From NCBI RefSeq assembly GCF_000332295.1, contig NZ_KB235930.1, positions 1,865,895 to 1,929,894 of the forward strand: a stretch of 64,000 nucleotides of DNA. Reading direction: 5' to 3'. The position numbers were made by a program, and so were the translations under genes. Source of the stretch: Fortiea contorta PCC 7126 (GTDB lineage: Bacteria > Cyanobacteriota > Cyanobacteriia > Cyanobacteriales > Nostocaceae). Shown one piece after another: positions 44,980-54,175 of this stretch; position 1 is the first letter of the stretch, and every line of letters begins with the position of its first letter. The notes under the pieces were generated by a model, which did no database searches, was not told the origin of the DNA, and worked only from the letters and a program-made list of their open reading frames with translations.

Positions 44980-45006
44980 AAGTACGCCACTTTTAAGTGC
45001 GTACTT
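44980..45006. promoter_or_regulatory. palindromic operator candidate before pirin
   Basis: AAGTACGC (44980-44987), a C bulge, ACTT and a TT loop, then AAGT and GCGTACTT (44999-45006). It is a near-perfect 26-bp palindrome about 90 bp upstream of the pirin start. The symmetry suits a dimeric winged-helix repressor of the HxlR/MarR kind (inference). Confidence 0.5.
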
Positions 45007-45097
45007 TTCATTTTATATGTACATAAATTACTATTTAAATAAGCCAAAACACAACAATTATTGAAATTTTACAACCTAAAAAAGCCGAGGTAACACC

Positions 45098-45814
45098 ATG
45101 TCTCAAAATACAAAAACCCATCTAATTCATGATAGAAACGCCCGTGGTCATGCTCAACTCGGCTGGCTCGATAGCTACCACACATTTTCTTTCGGTAGCT
45201 TCTACGATCCTCACCGGATGGGCTTTCGCTCACTACGAGTAATCAATGACGATCGCATTGCTCCCGGTGCTGGATTTCCTACCCATAGTCATGAAAATAT
45301 GGAAATCCTCACCTATGTTCTATCAGGTGCGGTAGAACATAAAGACAGCTTGGGTACAGGTTCAGTAATTCGCCCCGGTGACGCCCAAATTATGAGCGCC
45401 GGTACTGGTATCAGCCACAGCGAATTCAATCCCTCACCCACGGAAGCGCTCCATTTATTGCAAATCTGGATTCTTCCTGATCAACAAGGATTAGCGCCAA
45501 GATATGAACAGAAAGCGTTCTCTAGAGACGAAAAACACGGTAAACTCCGCTTAATCGCTGCTAAAGACGGTCGTGATGGCGCCGTCACCATACACCAAGA
45601 TGTGGATTTATACGCTTCTGTTTTAGAAAGTGGCGACGTTGTTAATTATCGCGTCCAACCTGGTCGCTACGCTTGGTTGCAAATAGCCCAAGGTATAGTA
45701 TCTTTGAACGGTGAAGAACTCAGAGCCGGTGATGGTGTGCAAATCAGCGGTGAAGAACAACTCGAAATCACCACCGACATCAGCGCAGAGATTTTACTGT
45801 TTGATTTGGGATAA
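45098..45814 (+). CDS. pirin-family protein
   Basis: 238 residues, bicupin. The N-terminal cupin holds the metal site in [25 protein letters not shown] and the [10 protein letters not shown] segment; the second half is the pirin C-terminal cupin. Pirins are iron proteins, some with quercetin 2,3-dioxygenase activity. CGAGG lies before the ATG. The preceding palindrome may control it. Confidence 0.88.
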   Translation: MSQNTKTHLIHDRNARGHAQLGWLDSYHTFSFGSFYDPHRMGFRSLRVINDDRIAPGAGFPTHSHENMEILTYVLSGAVEHKDSLGTGSVIRPGDAQIMSAGTGISHSEFNPSPTEALHLLQIWILPDQQGLAPRYEQKAFSRDEKHGKLRLIAAKDGRDGAVTIHQDVDLYASVLESGDVVNYRVQPGRYAWLQIAQGIVSLNGEELRAGDGVQISGEEQLEITTDISAEILLFDLG

Positions 45815-45876
45815 GAGATGATACTAATTCGTAATTCACTAAGGTTGACGCCTGAATTACGAATTAGTCAAATCTC
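45815..45876. repeat. AATTCGTAATTC palindrome between convergent genes
   Basis: Perfect 15-bp arms ACTAATTCGTAATTC (45823-45837) / GAATTACGAATTAGT (45854-45868), 16-nt loop, plus outer GAGAT/ATCTC. It overlaps the last codons of the phosphoesterase gene. It may work as a bidirectional terminator; the AATTCGTAATTC wording is also a common Nostocales repeat. Confidence 0.75.
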
Positions 45877-46985
45877 TCATTTTCTGCCAACAAAATGGTG
45901 CTATTGTTGTCAATCAGGGTGGGAGTGCCGCTAGTGGCGATCGCACTATATTCTTGAATATAATTGCGGATTTTATGGGGAAATTGGGGATAGTTTAACA
46001 AAGCATCGCCATCAGCAATAGTTGCCCAAAAGTCACGCAGACTGGGGGCTATTTCTTTGGCTTGATCAGTTGCTAGACTCAAAGGAGGCAGTGTCAGCAG
46101 TTTCATAATGAAGGGAAAAGAGCGATCGCCCATCCACTGTCTAGAAGACTTTTGCAAATTCGGAAAATCTGGAACTGATTCAATGCGGTGAGATAAAATT
46201 TGTAACCACCGCTTTCCGTGATTATCTTGATGATATTCTAATACGCGATAAGGGTGCGGATAGCTGACTAGAGAACCTGTTGTGATATCATAAACCCCAT
46301 CCCTAGAGGCGACATCTTGCACATGCAAATGTCCAGTAAATACCAGACTCACTCCGTACCGCTGCAGCAACTCCAACACTTCCCCGGCATTCTCTAGCAT
46401 ATAACGATTTGCCATTGGGTGCAGCGATTGGTTAGGTAGATGCTCAACGACATTGTGATGCACCATCACCAATACTAATTCATCACCAGCCGCCGCTAAC
46501 ACTTGTTCTAACCACCTTAACTGTTGACTATCCAAACGCCCGATTTGCTTACCGTCGCTGTTAAAAGTATTAGAATTTAAACCAATCAACCGCACTCCAG
46601 GTAACAACTCACAAGTGTAGTAAAGTTGCTGTGAGTCAGCATAACCAAACTGACGATAATAGTTAGGAAAATCTGCAAACGCAATAGATTGTTGGTCAGC
46701 CATGAGTACGGGAACATCATGATTACCAGGAACAACATAGACCGGAAAAGGTAGTTTAGCTAACCTTTGTTTTAGCCAATTATGGTTAGCTGGTTCACCA
46801 TGTTGAGTTAAATCTCCCGGAAGTAAGAGGAAATCTAAATTCAATTGTGTTAGATGTTCTAATGCACTTTCAAAAGCTGGGATACTAACTTCTACCAAAT
46901 GAAATCGGCTAGGATGATCCCAGATTGTGTGAGGAAGCGCGATGTGTAAATCGCTAATGATAGCAAAACGAAAATTTAAAGTCAT
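45864..46985 (-). CDS. calcineurin-like metallophosphoesterase
   Basis: 373 residues from ATG 46985; a TTG at 47036 would add 17 residues. All five metal-binding blocks are present: ISDLHIA (DxH), LLPGDLT (GD), VPGNHD, MVHHN and FTGHLHV (GHxH). The fold suggests a phosphodiesterase such as a 3',5'-cyclic-nucleotide type; the substrate is unresolved. The C-terminal 100 residues are specific to the cyanobacterial group. Confidence 0.87.
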   Translation of the reverse strand: MTLNFRFAIISDLHIALPHTIWDHPSRFHLVEVSIPAFESALEHLTQLNLDFLLLPGDLTQHGEPANHNWLKQRLAKLPFPVYVVPGNHDVPVLMADQQSIAFADFPNYYRQFGYADSQQLYYTCELLPGVRLIGLNSNTFNSDGKQIGRLDSQQLRWLEQVLAAAGDELVLVMVHHNVVEHLPNQSLHPMANRYMLENAGEVLELLQRYGVSLVFTGHLHVQDVASRDGVYDITTGSLVSYPHPYRVLEYHQDNHGKRWLQILSHRIESVPDFPNLQKSSRQWMGDRSFPFIMKLLTLPPLSLATDQAKEIAPSLRDFWATIADGDALLNYPQFPHKIRNYIQEYSAIATSGTPTLIDNNSTILLAENERFD

Positions 46986-47224
46986 TGATCTGAGGATATT
47001 TTCAAAATTAAGGGTTAAAACAAGTCTTTTTCCCAAAGTATAACCTTTAGTTTGTCACCATGGGTGAGACGATTTTTCTTAACATTTGTACACATTTTAA
47101 TTTTATAAAATCACACGAATTCGGTTTTTGATAGAGAGATTACAAGGCAATGCCTATAGAACCCATTTGACATCTTATGAGGTTTTGAATTAAGGTACTA
47201 CTCAGCATCTAAAATCTAATGCTA
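46986..47224. other. intergenic region before the IS relic
   Basis: About 240 bp that should include the phosphoesterase promoter. No structure is evident. The IS5 relic begins at 47225. Confidence 0.4.
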
Positions 47225-47398
47225 ATGGCGGATCCCAGCAACCTCACTGATGCAGAATGGCAAATTTTTGAACCCTTATTGTAATAGATATTACCAACTA
47301 AGAAGCAGACTCGACTGAGCAACTCAACAAAGCGAGAGATATTCAAGAGAATTCTCTAGCAACTGAGAAATGGGTGCAATTGGCAAGACTTACCATTC
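47225..47398 (+). pseudogene. IS5-family transposase N-terminal relic
   Basis: 47225-47281 translates as MADPSNLTDAEWQIFEPLL, the DUF4096 start of IS5-type transposases, and then meets TAA. After about 10 bases the homology resumes in frame with PTKKQTRLSNSTKREIFKRIL, a stop, then QLRNGCNWQDLPF (to about 47398), where intact relatives have LKNGCNWQDLP. Two stops and loss of everything downstream make it a dead fragment. Its last bases were read by gene prediction as the start of the AraC gene. Confidence 0.85.
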
Positions 47399-47411
47399 TA
47401 TAAATACAGTA

Positions 47412-48443
47412 ATGGCAAAAATCATTTCAGAAGCTGAGTGCCAAGAAACATGGTACGGTGCTAATAAAATTACTCAGTATCCAGATCCTTTAGATGCTTC
47501 TGACATTATCTACTTATGTCCTGAGCAGTTTGGTACAGGATACGATCGCTGTATCGAATTACGAGATATTGATCTTTTGATTCGTAATCAGAAATATCAT
47601 GATGATTTACAAATAGTATTTGAACCATATCAAGATAAATTTGGATCTATAGAGTTCGGTTTTAATTTATCAGCTAACTATACTTCTCAGCAATCAGATA
47701 TAACCATCAAAAGAGGTAGCAAAGAAAATTTTTTACAGTGGGATTTACCAGAGCAAGAATACAATTCTTTTGCTCATACTTCATTTAAAAATGTGCACTG
47801 CTTGAAAGTTGACATACATCTTAAATCTGCAGAGATTTTAAAGAATTTTGTGTGCTGTATAAATCAAGAACTACCACCAGGTTTAATTAAACTGATTGAA
47901 GGCAAAAGTCAACAAAATTACGTAGATAACAATCAACTGACTCCGGCGATGTATCTACCGCTTCAACAAATTATTAATTGTCCATTTCAAGGCATGACTA
48001 AACAGATTTATTTAGAGGCTAAGTGTTTAGAATTAATTGCGTTGAAATTAGAGCAACTGACAAAAATTAAAAATATATCTGTTAAATCTATAACTCTTAA
48101 ACCTAGGGATATTGAGAAGATTCACCGCGCACGAGAAATTCTAATTTTTCAATCAGAAAACCCTCCTTCTCTGTTAAATTTAGCCCAAAAAGTAGGTATA
48201 AATGATAACAAATTAAAAAATGGATTTCGTCAAATATTCGGTACAACAGTCTTTGGTTACTTGCATAATCATCGCATGGAAATAGCTCGACAGCTGCTGC
48301 AAGACGGAAAAATGCACGTAGCTGCGGTTGCGAATGAAGTGGGATATGCAAATCCTGGTCATTTTGCGGCTGCATTTAAACGCAAGTTTGGCGTTAGTCC
48401 CTCTGAGTGTAAAGCCGGGAAAAAAATATGCGATTTATTCTAA
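47412..48443 (+). CDS. AraC-family regulator of siderophore uptake (PchR-like)
   Basis: 343 residues from ATG 47412. The frame is open from ATG 47370, but 47370-47398 belongs to the IS5 relic, so the shorter start is preferred. The C-terminal double HTH spans about 255-340 (SLLNLAQKVGINDNKLKNGFRQIFG; VAAVANEVGYANPGHFAAAFKRKFGVSPSE). The N-terminal 240 residues bind the effector, probably a ferric siderophore as in PchR. The next gene, a TonB receptor, is the likely target. Confidence 0.88.
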   Translation: MAKIISEAECQETWYGANKITQYPDPLDASDIIYLCPEQFGTGYDRCIELRDIDLLIRNQKYHDDLQIVFEPYQDKFGSIEFGFNLSANYTSQQSDITIKRGSKENFLQWDLPEQEYNSFAHTSFKNVHCLKVDIHLKSAEILKNFVCCINQELPPGLIKLIEGKSQQNYVDNNQLTPAMYLPLQQIINCPFQGMTKQIYLEAKCLELIALKLEQLTKIKNISVKSITLKPRDIEKIHRAREILIFQSENPPSLLNLAQKVGINDNKLKNGFRQIFGTTVFGYLHNHRMEIARQLLQDGKMHVAAVANEVGYANPGHFAAAFKRKFGVSPSECKAGKKICDLF

Positions 48444-48579
48444 CTTGATTTCAATATCCCCAAAATTGCTTTTGATTGGACATTACAGCCTGGAAATCTC
48501 TAGTCAAATCTCCCGCAATGGATCAAATTCTCCGTACTTGAGTTGATTTATGTCTGGGAAATTACGTAGATTTTTTTAC

Positions 48580-48603
48580 TAGCTAATTAGAAAAGATTAG
48601 CTA
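48580..48603. promoter_or_regulatory. inverted-repeat operator candidate for the TonB receptor
   Basis: TAGCTAAT (48580-48587), spacer TAGAAAAG, then ATTAGCTA (48596-48603): perfect 8-bp arms 33 bp ahead of the receptor ATG. It is a candidate site for the adjacent AraC regulator or Fur. Confidence 0.45.
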
Positions 48604-48635
48604 TAACAATTTGTGGTTGGTGGGGAAAAAATTAG

Positions 48636-51188
48636 ATGAAATCGAGGCAACTCAGTCGGATAAGTTTGGCATTTACTCTGATAGCGATATTGACAGAGCC
48701 TGCAACTGGGAGCGAAGTCTCAGCGACAAATCAAGGATCAAAAAAGCATGATTTTGTCAATAATCTGGCTCCATTATTAGTACAACAATCTATCAGCCAA
48801 GTTGTTAAAGTTACGGGAATTCAACTCAAGAGCACGAGTACAGGTATTGAATTAGTCCTACAAACTTCTCAGGGAGAAGCACTCAAACCTGTTGATCAAA
48901 CTAAAGGTAATAGCTTCATTGCAGATATCCCGAATGCCGTCTTGGAACTGCCAGATGGTAAAGAGTTCCGCTCTCTTAATCCTGTCAATGGTATTGTTTC
49001 TGTCAGTGTAACAGCGCTTGATGCTAATAGTATTCGAGTCACAGTTATAGGGGAAGCAAGTAGTCCAAAGGTGGAATTATTTGACGACCCACAGGGTTTA
49101 GTGTTTGGTTTTACGCCAGCCTCATCTTCTCAAGCACAAACTCAGCCGACCCCCCAACAACAGCCAAGTAGTGAAACCGAGCCAAAACAACCAGTAGCAG
49201 AGAGTAATGAGCCGATTGAGTTGGTGGTGACGGGTGAGCAAGATGGGTATCGGGCGCCAAATGCGTCAACAGCAACAAAAACTGACACCCCTCTGCGCGA
49301 CATTCCCCAATCGATTCAGGTGATTCCCCGACAGATTATTGACGATCAAAAAACAACCAGATTGCGGGATGTTTTGCAAAATGTCAGTGGAGTAACACCA
49401 GGTTCAGGCTATCAAAACTCAACTGATAGATTCAGAATTCGGGGATTTGTTCAAGAAACAGCTTTTCGAGATGGAATTCTTGAAAATAACCCAGCCACAA
49501 ATTTTGCTAATGTGGAACGGGTTGAGGTACTCAAAGGCCCAGCATCTGTACTGTTTGGAAACACTCAACCAGGTGGAATTGTCAATATTGTGACAAAGCA
49601 GCCTCTGAGCGACCCCTACTACAATGTTGAGCTGAGTGTGGGAAATTATGCTTTCTATCGCACTGCTTTGGATTTATCAGGGCCTTTAAATGTAGACAAA
49701 ACCCTGCTCTATCGTCTCAATGTTGCCTACGAGAATGCTGGTAGTTTCAGAGATTTTATTAGTTCCGAGAATATATTTGTTGCACCAGTCATAGCTTGGA
49801 AGGCGAGCGAAAATACGGATTTAAAATTTTTCTTTGAATATACGGACAGAGAGTATAAACCCGATCGCGGAGTGTTTGCAATTGGCGATCGCCCTGGGTC
49901 AGTTCCCATCACTCGATTTTTTGGTGAACCTTCCATTAACGAAGGTGCTATCACAAACTCTAAGTTCGGGTACAATCTCGAACACCGCTTCAGTCAAGAT
50001 TGGCAATTGCGTCAGACTTTAGCCATCAACATCTGGGAAAGTGATGAAATTCGCGTCCAGTTTAGAGGATTGCAAGCAGATGGACGCACAGGTAGAAGAG
50101 ACATCGCTAATTTTGGTGGAACTGTGGAAGAGGACTACAGACTCCAGACTGATGTTATTGGTAACTTTAAAACAGGAACAATTACCCACAAGCTGCTGTT
50201 TGGCGTAGACTTGAACCGTAGTACCAGTGTTTCTAATGGCTTTTCCAACGGGCCTTTTGCATCCATCGATATTTTTAATCCTGTTTACTTTGTTCCCATT
50301 ACCCGTCCCACTACTCCCTACAGAGTTCAAAATTTCACAGATACACTAGGCTTCTATCTGCAAGACCAGATAACTATAGCTGAAAACCTGAAGTTACTCC
50401 TGGGTGGTCGCTTTGATACCATCAGCAATGAAGATAAGGACTTAGCGACTCAAAGTGTAATTAACAGCAATAATTCTGCCTTTACACCCCGTGTTGGCAT
50501 TGTCTATCAACCCATTCCTCCCATTTCTCTGTATGCAAGCTATGCAGAATCCTTTGTCCCAGTCTACGGACGCTCTAGAGACAATTCTCCTTTTGATCCT
50601 GAACGTGGGAAACAGTATGAAATAGGTGTTAAAGGAGAAATGTTTGACGGGAGACTTTCAGCAACATTAGCAGCTTACCACCTGACAAAATCCAACGTTT
50701 TAACTACTGATCCCACTGATGCCAATTTTTCAGTTCAAGTGGGAGAACAAACTAGCAAGGGTATCGAGCTTGATATCGTCGGACAAATAGCACCGGGTTG
50801 GAATGTAATTGCTACCTATGGTTATACAGATGCTAGAGTCACCCGCGATAATGATTTGCCTGTTGGCAATCGCTTGCAAAATGTCGCAGAAAATACTGCC
50901 AGTTTATGGACAACTTATGAACTTCAACAAGGAAATTTAAAAGGTTTGGGTTTTGGTTTAGGTCTTTATTATGTAGGCGATCGCCCCGGAGATTTCCAGC
51001 AATCCTTTATCCTGCCGAGTTATTTTCGTACAGATGCATCTCTGTTTTACAAACAAGATAACTGGAGAATTGGTCTCAATGTCAAAAATATTTTTGACAT
51101 TACCTACTATGTGGAAACTCAGGGACGCAACATTGTTTACCCAGGCGAGCCGTTTACGGTGATTGGCTCTGTTTCTTTCACATTCTAA
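48636..51188 (+). CDS. TonB-dependent siderophore receptor with AMIN domain
   Basis: 850 residues. Signal peptide (about 1-25); AMIN domain (about 58-165, VKVTGIQLKSTSTGIELVLQT), which in cyanobacterial outer-membrane proteins binds peptidoglycan or partners; Pro/Gln-rich linker; TonB-box-like IELVVTGEQDGY at about 197; plug domain (DIPQSIQVIPRQIIDDQ, VEVLKGPASVLFGNTQPGGIVNIVTKQP); 22-strand barrel ending VIGSVSFTF. It imports ferric siderophores, energised by TonB. It lies 192 bp after the PchR-like regulator on the same strand. Confidence 0.93.
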   Translation: MKSRQLSRISLAFTLIAILTEPATGSEVSATNQGSKKHDFVNNLAPLLVQQSISQVVKVTGIQLKSTSTGIELVLQTSQGEALKPVDQTKGNSFIADIPNAVLELPDGKEFRSLNPVNGIVSVSVTALDANSIRVTVIGEASSPKVELFDDPQGLVFGFTPASSSQAQTQPTPQQQPSSETEPKQPVAESNEPIELVVTGEQDGYRAPNASTATKTDTPLRDIPQSIQVIPRQIIDDQKTTRLRDVLQNVSGVTPGSGYQNSTDRFRIRGFVQETAFRDGILENNPATNFANVERVEVLKGPASVLFGNTQPGGIVNIVTKQPLSDPYYNVELSVGNYAFYRTALDLSGPLNVDKTLLYRLNVAYENAGSFRDFISSENIFVAPVIAWKASENTDLKFFFEYTDREYKPDRGVFAIGDRPGSVPITRFFGEPSINEGAITNSKFGYNLEHRFSQDWQLRQTLAINIWESDEIRVQFRGLQADGRTGRRDIANFGGTVEEDYRLQTDVIGNFKTGTITHKLLFGVDLNRSTSVSNGFSNGPFASIDIFNPVYFVPITRPTTPYRVQNFTDTLGFYLQDQITIAENLKLLLGGRFDTISNEDKDLATQSVINSNNSAFTPRVGIVYQPIPPISLYASYAESFVPVYGRSRDNSPFDPERGKQYEIGVKGEMFDGRLSATLAAYHLTKSNVLTTDPTDANFSVQVGEQTSKGIELDIVGQIAPGWNVIATYGYTDARVTRDNDLPVGNRLQNVAENTASLWTTYELQQGNLKGLGFGLGLYYVGDRPGDFQQSFILPSYFRTDASLFYKQDNWRIGLNVKNIFDITYYVETQGRNIVYPGEPFTVIGSVSFTF

Positions 51189-51478
51189 TATCATTTCACA
51201 TTAATAACGATACATATAAAACTTGTAGAGACGCGAAATTGGAGTTTGTTACGCTTCCAAAACAGCGTCTCTACATTGTCTGTAATGGATTCTATGCAGT
51301 CATCTATTTATCGTCGATGTTTTTAAATTGGTATAACATATTAATTATCCTCTCACTAAAACCATCACCAAACAACACAAAAAATTCTACAGTTGCATCA
51401 CTTATTCACAGCGGAACCCAATAAAACCACGCTGACATACATATAACAAATAATCAATAACAACAAGGAGAGTTAATT
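51189..51478. other. intergenic region with GTAGAGACG repeat
   Basis: 290 bp. A palindrome with TGTAGAGACGC (51224-51234) / GCGTCTCTACA (51265-51275) arms and an inner TTGGA/TCCAA stem lies early. The rest is AT-rich and carries the trmB ribosome site. Confidence 0.55.
51224..51275. repeat. GTAGAGACG palindrome, long-loop form
   Basis: Perfect 11-bp arms separated by 30 nt containing a second small stem. Member of the same family as 35398-35431 and 53762-53787. Confidence 0.8.
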
Positions 51479-52114
51479 TTGACACCTGTGCGCGTGCGTC
51501 AGCATGTAAACCCTCTAGCCAAAAAATATCAAACACCAGTAAATCCCCTCGACTGGGAAAAAATTTATATCCAGCCAAATCAACCGCTACATTTAGATAT
51601 TGGTTGTGCCAAAGGACGGTTTTTATTGAAAATGGCAGAATTAGAATCTAACTGGAACTTTCTTGGCTTAGAAATTCGGGAACCTCTAGTAATTGAGGCG
51701 AATAAATTGCGTGGAGAATTAGGATTAACAAATCTGCATTATTTATTTTGTAATGTGAATAATTCCTTACGCCCACTTTTGTCATCTATTCCGCAAAAAA
51801 CCTTACAGCGCGTCACTATTCAATTTCCTGATCCTTGGTTTAAAAATCGCCACGCAAAACGGCGAGTTGTCCAACCAGAACTAGTCACAGAACTAGCAAA
51901 TTATCTGGATGTGGGAGGGGAAGTATTTTTGCAATCAGATATGGAATTTATCGCCAGAGAAATGTGCGATCGCTTTGCGGAAAACCCAGAATTTCAAAAG
52001 CTACATACAGATACATGGCTAGCAGAAAATCCCTTACCAATCGCTACAGAACGGGAAATATATACTCACGAAAAAGGTGAGCCAGTTTATCGGGCTTTGT
52101 TTATCAGGAAATAA
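51479..52114 (+). CDS. trmB: tRNA (guanine-N7)-methyltransferase
   Basis: 211 residues. TrmB methylates G46 in the variable loop of tRNA. SAM site [16 protein letters not shown] at about residue 36; catalytic region [21 protein letters not shown] at about 120-140. The TTG start is supported by AAGGAG (51465-51470), eight bases upstream; a GTG three codons later is an alternative. It ends with the family's [10 protein letters not shown]. Confidence 0.93.
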   Translation: MTPVRVRQHVNPLAKKYQTPVNPLDWEKIYIQPNQPLHLDIGCAKGRFLLKMAELESNWNFLGLEIREPLVIEANKLRGELGLTNLHYLFCNVNNSLRPLLSSIPQKTLQRVTIQFPDPWFKNRHAKRRVVQPELVTELANYLDVGGEVFLQSDMEFIAREMCDRFAENPEFQKLHTDTWLAENPLPIATEREIYTHEKGEPVYRALFIRK

Positions 52115-52163
52115 GCAAAATTTCCAGAATAAGAGTTTATAGTTATAGACTGATTTTTAAAAA

Positions 52164-52198
52164 TTGTAGTGAGGACTAAAGTCCTCAAAAAAGCTACA
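52164..52198. repeat. GAGGACT palindrome
   Basis: GAGGACT (52171-52177) / AGTCCTC (52180-52186) hairpin bracketed by TTGTAG and CTACAG. Related to the element at 37655-37705. It is followed by six A residues, so on the plus strand it is not a terminator. Confidence 0.65.
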
Positions 52199-52228
52199 GC
52201 TTTACTTTGCTAAGTTTAAGTGAAAATA

Positions 52229-53698
52229 TTAAATCCAAGAATCAAATAACATCCTCATTTTATAATCATCTACAGATAAAGGTAAACCCAGATAAATCGG
52301 CATCCAATAGATAAAAGCAGCAATAATTAGAAAAGCAAGAGTAACACCAAAAGCCCGCAACTGATGGTAATAGCTGCGAAGACACTGATCTACAAACCAA
52401 GCGATCGCTAAAAATACAAATACCACTGCACACATATAATGGTAAATAAATACGCACCTTGTTACTTTAACCCAAGGTAATAAATTGGCAGCATAATTTA
52501 AAACTAAATACAAAGCAATCCAAGTATCAACACTTAAATTTTCAGGTACTATCCACCGCTGTTGCTTAATCAAAGGAATTGCCATTTTCGTTAACAGCAT
52601 CGCTAATAAAAATAGCATAGCCCCCATCCCCAACCACCACAAAACGGGATTACCCATCGCATGAACATCATAGATTACTTTTCCCACCCCAGCAGGTAAA
52701 TTAGGCCCCATCACTGGGAGAGGATCTGTAAAACTTTGGGTTGTTTGATAATAATAAGCCATTGGTCGCATCATTAACGGCCATTTGTACCACGCAGCGC
52801 AGTAAGGATGGACATCACGACTATTTCCACCCAACTGGAGATGAAAATTTAAAATTTGCTGATGAACTTGAATAAATCCATATCTTTGGTCTAGTTGTAA
52901 ATGGGGAATCCAGATAATACTGTAGATGAAAGCTGGGATTATTCCTAAATAAAATATCATCTGGAAAATATTTAATTGCGTAAGATTTTGTAGTGGTGTT
53001 TGAGGTGAAGAAAAAGAGGGGGTTGAGGGCGATGTCAAAGTATGGAGGTAATGAATCATCCATGCTGTTATCCAAATTAAATAAGCACCTAATAAAAACC
53101 ACAAACCATTCCATTTAGTACCAGCCGAAGCACCAAAACTAATCCCAGCTAAAATTAACCATAAAGAACGGCGTTGTTTTTGATTATCTAATGCCAATAA
53201 TAAACATAATTGCCCTAACAAACCAAAGATAACAATATAAATATTGTTCAAAGCATAACGAGATTCAACTAGAAAAATACCGTCACAAGCAGTGAATAAA
53301 CCTGCTAACAAAGCAAAGCTGCGACGGCGACTAATTTGATAAGCAATAGCGGTGACAATGACAGGAATAAATGAGCCAGTGAGAGCATTTAGCCAGCGAT
53401 AACTCCAAGGAGATCGCAATGAACCAGTCAACCCATTCACCGGTTCTTGCCAAAAAGGAACATGACTTCCTAACCAAATTCCTATACCGATGATATATTG
53501 ACTAAGAGGAGGATGAGCATTAAAAAATGGCGTTTGAGTAAGATAGTTATTGCCAAATTTCGCAAAATAAACTTCATCAAACACGAGAGTGTTAAATCGC
53601 TCTAATCCCCAAAACCTTAAAGCTAGTGATAAGAGAAATATACCCAATATTCCTATCCGGAACCAAGGCATAGAATTTAGATTCACTTTTTTAGCCAT
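52229..53698 (-). CDS. PMT-type membrane glycosyltransferase
   Basis: 489 residues, about eleven to twelve transmembrane helices. Dolichyl/undecaprenyl-phosphate mannose:protein mannosyltransferase family: VFDEVYFAKFGNNYL (catalytic D-E at the first loop), AHPPLSQ, a large hydrophilic loop with HPYCAAWYKWPLMMRPMAYYY, and VTRCVFIYHYM. It probably transfers a sugar from a polyprenyl carrier to exported proteins or glycans. It is alone on its strand, upstream of no obvious pathway partner. Confidence 0.86.
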   Translation of the reverse strand: MAKKVNLNSMPWFRIGILGIFLLSLALRFWGLERFNTLVFDEVYFAKFGNNYLTQTPFFNAHPPLSQYIIGIGIWLGSHVPFWQEPVNGLTGSLRSPWSYRWLNALTGSFIPVIVTAIAYQISRRRSFALLAGLFTACDGIFLVESRYALNNIYIVIFGLLGQLCLLLALDNQKQRRSLWLILAGISFGASAGTKWNGLWFLLGAYLIWITAWMIHYLHTLTSPSTPSFSSPQTPLQNLTQLNIFQMIFYLGIIPAFIYSIIWIPHLQLDQRYGFIQVHQQILNFHLQLGGNSRDVHPYCAAWYKWPLMMRPMAYYYQTTQSFTDPLPVMGPNLPAGVGKVIYDVHAMGNPVLWWLGMGAMLFLLAMLLTKMAIPLIKQQRWIVPENLSVDTWIALYLVLNYAANLLPWVKVTRCVFIYHYMCAVVFVFLAIAWFVDQCLRSYYHQLRAFGVTLAFLIIAAFIYWMPIYLGLPLSVDDYKMRMLFDSWI

Positions 53699-53761
53699 TA
53701 GTCAATATTCCTATGACATGATTTTTTTTGATTGAATGCTCTCACAAGCCTAAATAAACAG

Positions 53762-53787
53762 TAGAGACGTAGTATCCTACGTCTCTA
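53762..53787. repeat. GTAGAGACG palindrome, short-loop form
   Basis: TAGAGACGTAG (53762-53772), loop TATC, CTACGTCTCTA (53777-53787): perfect 11-bp stem between xisI and the glycosyltransferase gene. Confidence 0.85.
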
Positions 53788-53815
53788 ACATTAAGAGATA
53801 ATGAGAGCGATCGCA

Positions 53816-54175
53816 CTATGCCACAGCAAAATCAGAATCTCGTCGCAATTCCTCAGACCGGAACCCCAACACAATGCGGTCTTTTGGTACACCCGCTCTC
53901 ACTAGTTCCGTTGCTATCCCCTCTTCAGTCCCATCACGTTGAATCCAAATTTTGCCATCAATAATGTCAACATGAATCAAACAGCCATGAACACGACGAG
54001 TCACCGTAGGAGACAAATCATAGGCTGGTTCTCTTCCCAAAATCATTAATAGGTAGCGGTCTTGCTGACTATCGAAAACTGTTTCAAATTGAATATCACC
54101 AATGCTGAAAGGTATCTGCGTATGTTCAATCAGAATATTCCTAATTAATTGCCTGTATTGCTCCAAGGTATCCAT
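53816..54175 (-). CDS. xisI: XisI-like protein
   Basis: 119 residues with the XisI pattern: YRQLIRNILIEHTQIP at the start, FDSQQDRYLLMILGREP, RVHGCLIHVDIIDGKIWIQRDGTEEGIATELV. In Anabaena XisI and XisH are needed for excision of the fdxN element during heterocyst formation, but the pair occurs widely without that element. It overlaps xisH by 31 bp, so they are translationally coupled. Confidence 0.92.
   Translation of the reverse strand: MDTLEQYRQLIRNILIEHTQIPFSIGDIQFETVFDSQQDRYLLMILGREPAYDLSPTVTRRVHGCLIHVDIIDGKIWIQRDGTEEGIATELVRAGVPKDRIVLGFRSEELRRDSDFAVA

Larger units (their letters stand above)
44767..45097. other. Dps-pirin intergenic region
   Basis: 331 bp containing a palindromic repeat (44794-44833), trailing low-complexity GAAGGATGAAG text, and a hairpin/operator at 44980-45006 ahead of the pirin gene. 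No gene is seen. Confidence 0.55.

Noticed and set aside
47370-47411. Upstream ATG for the AraC gene
   Set aside because: This stretch reads as IS5 transposase homology in another frame (RNGCNWQDLPF).
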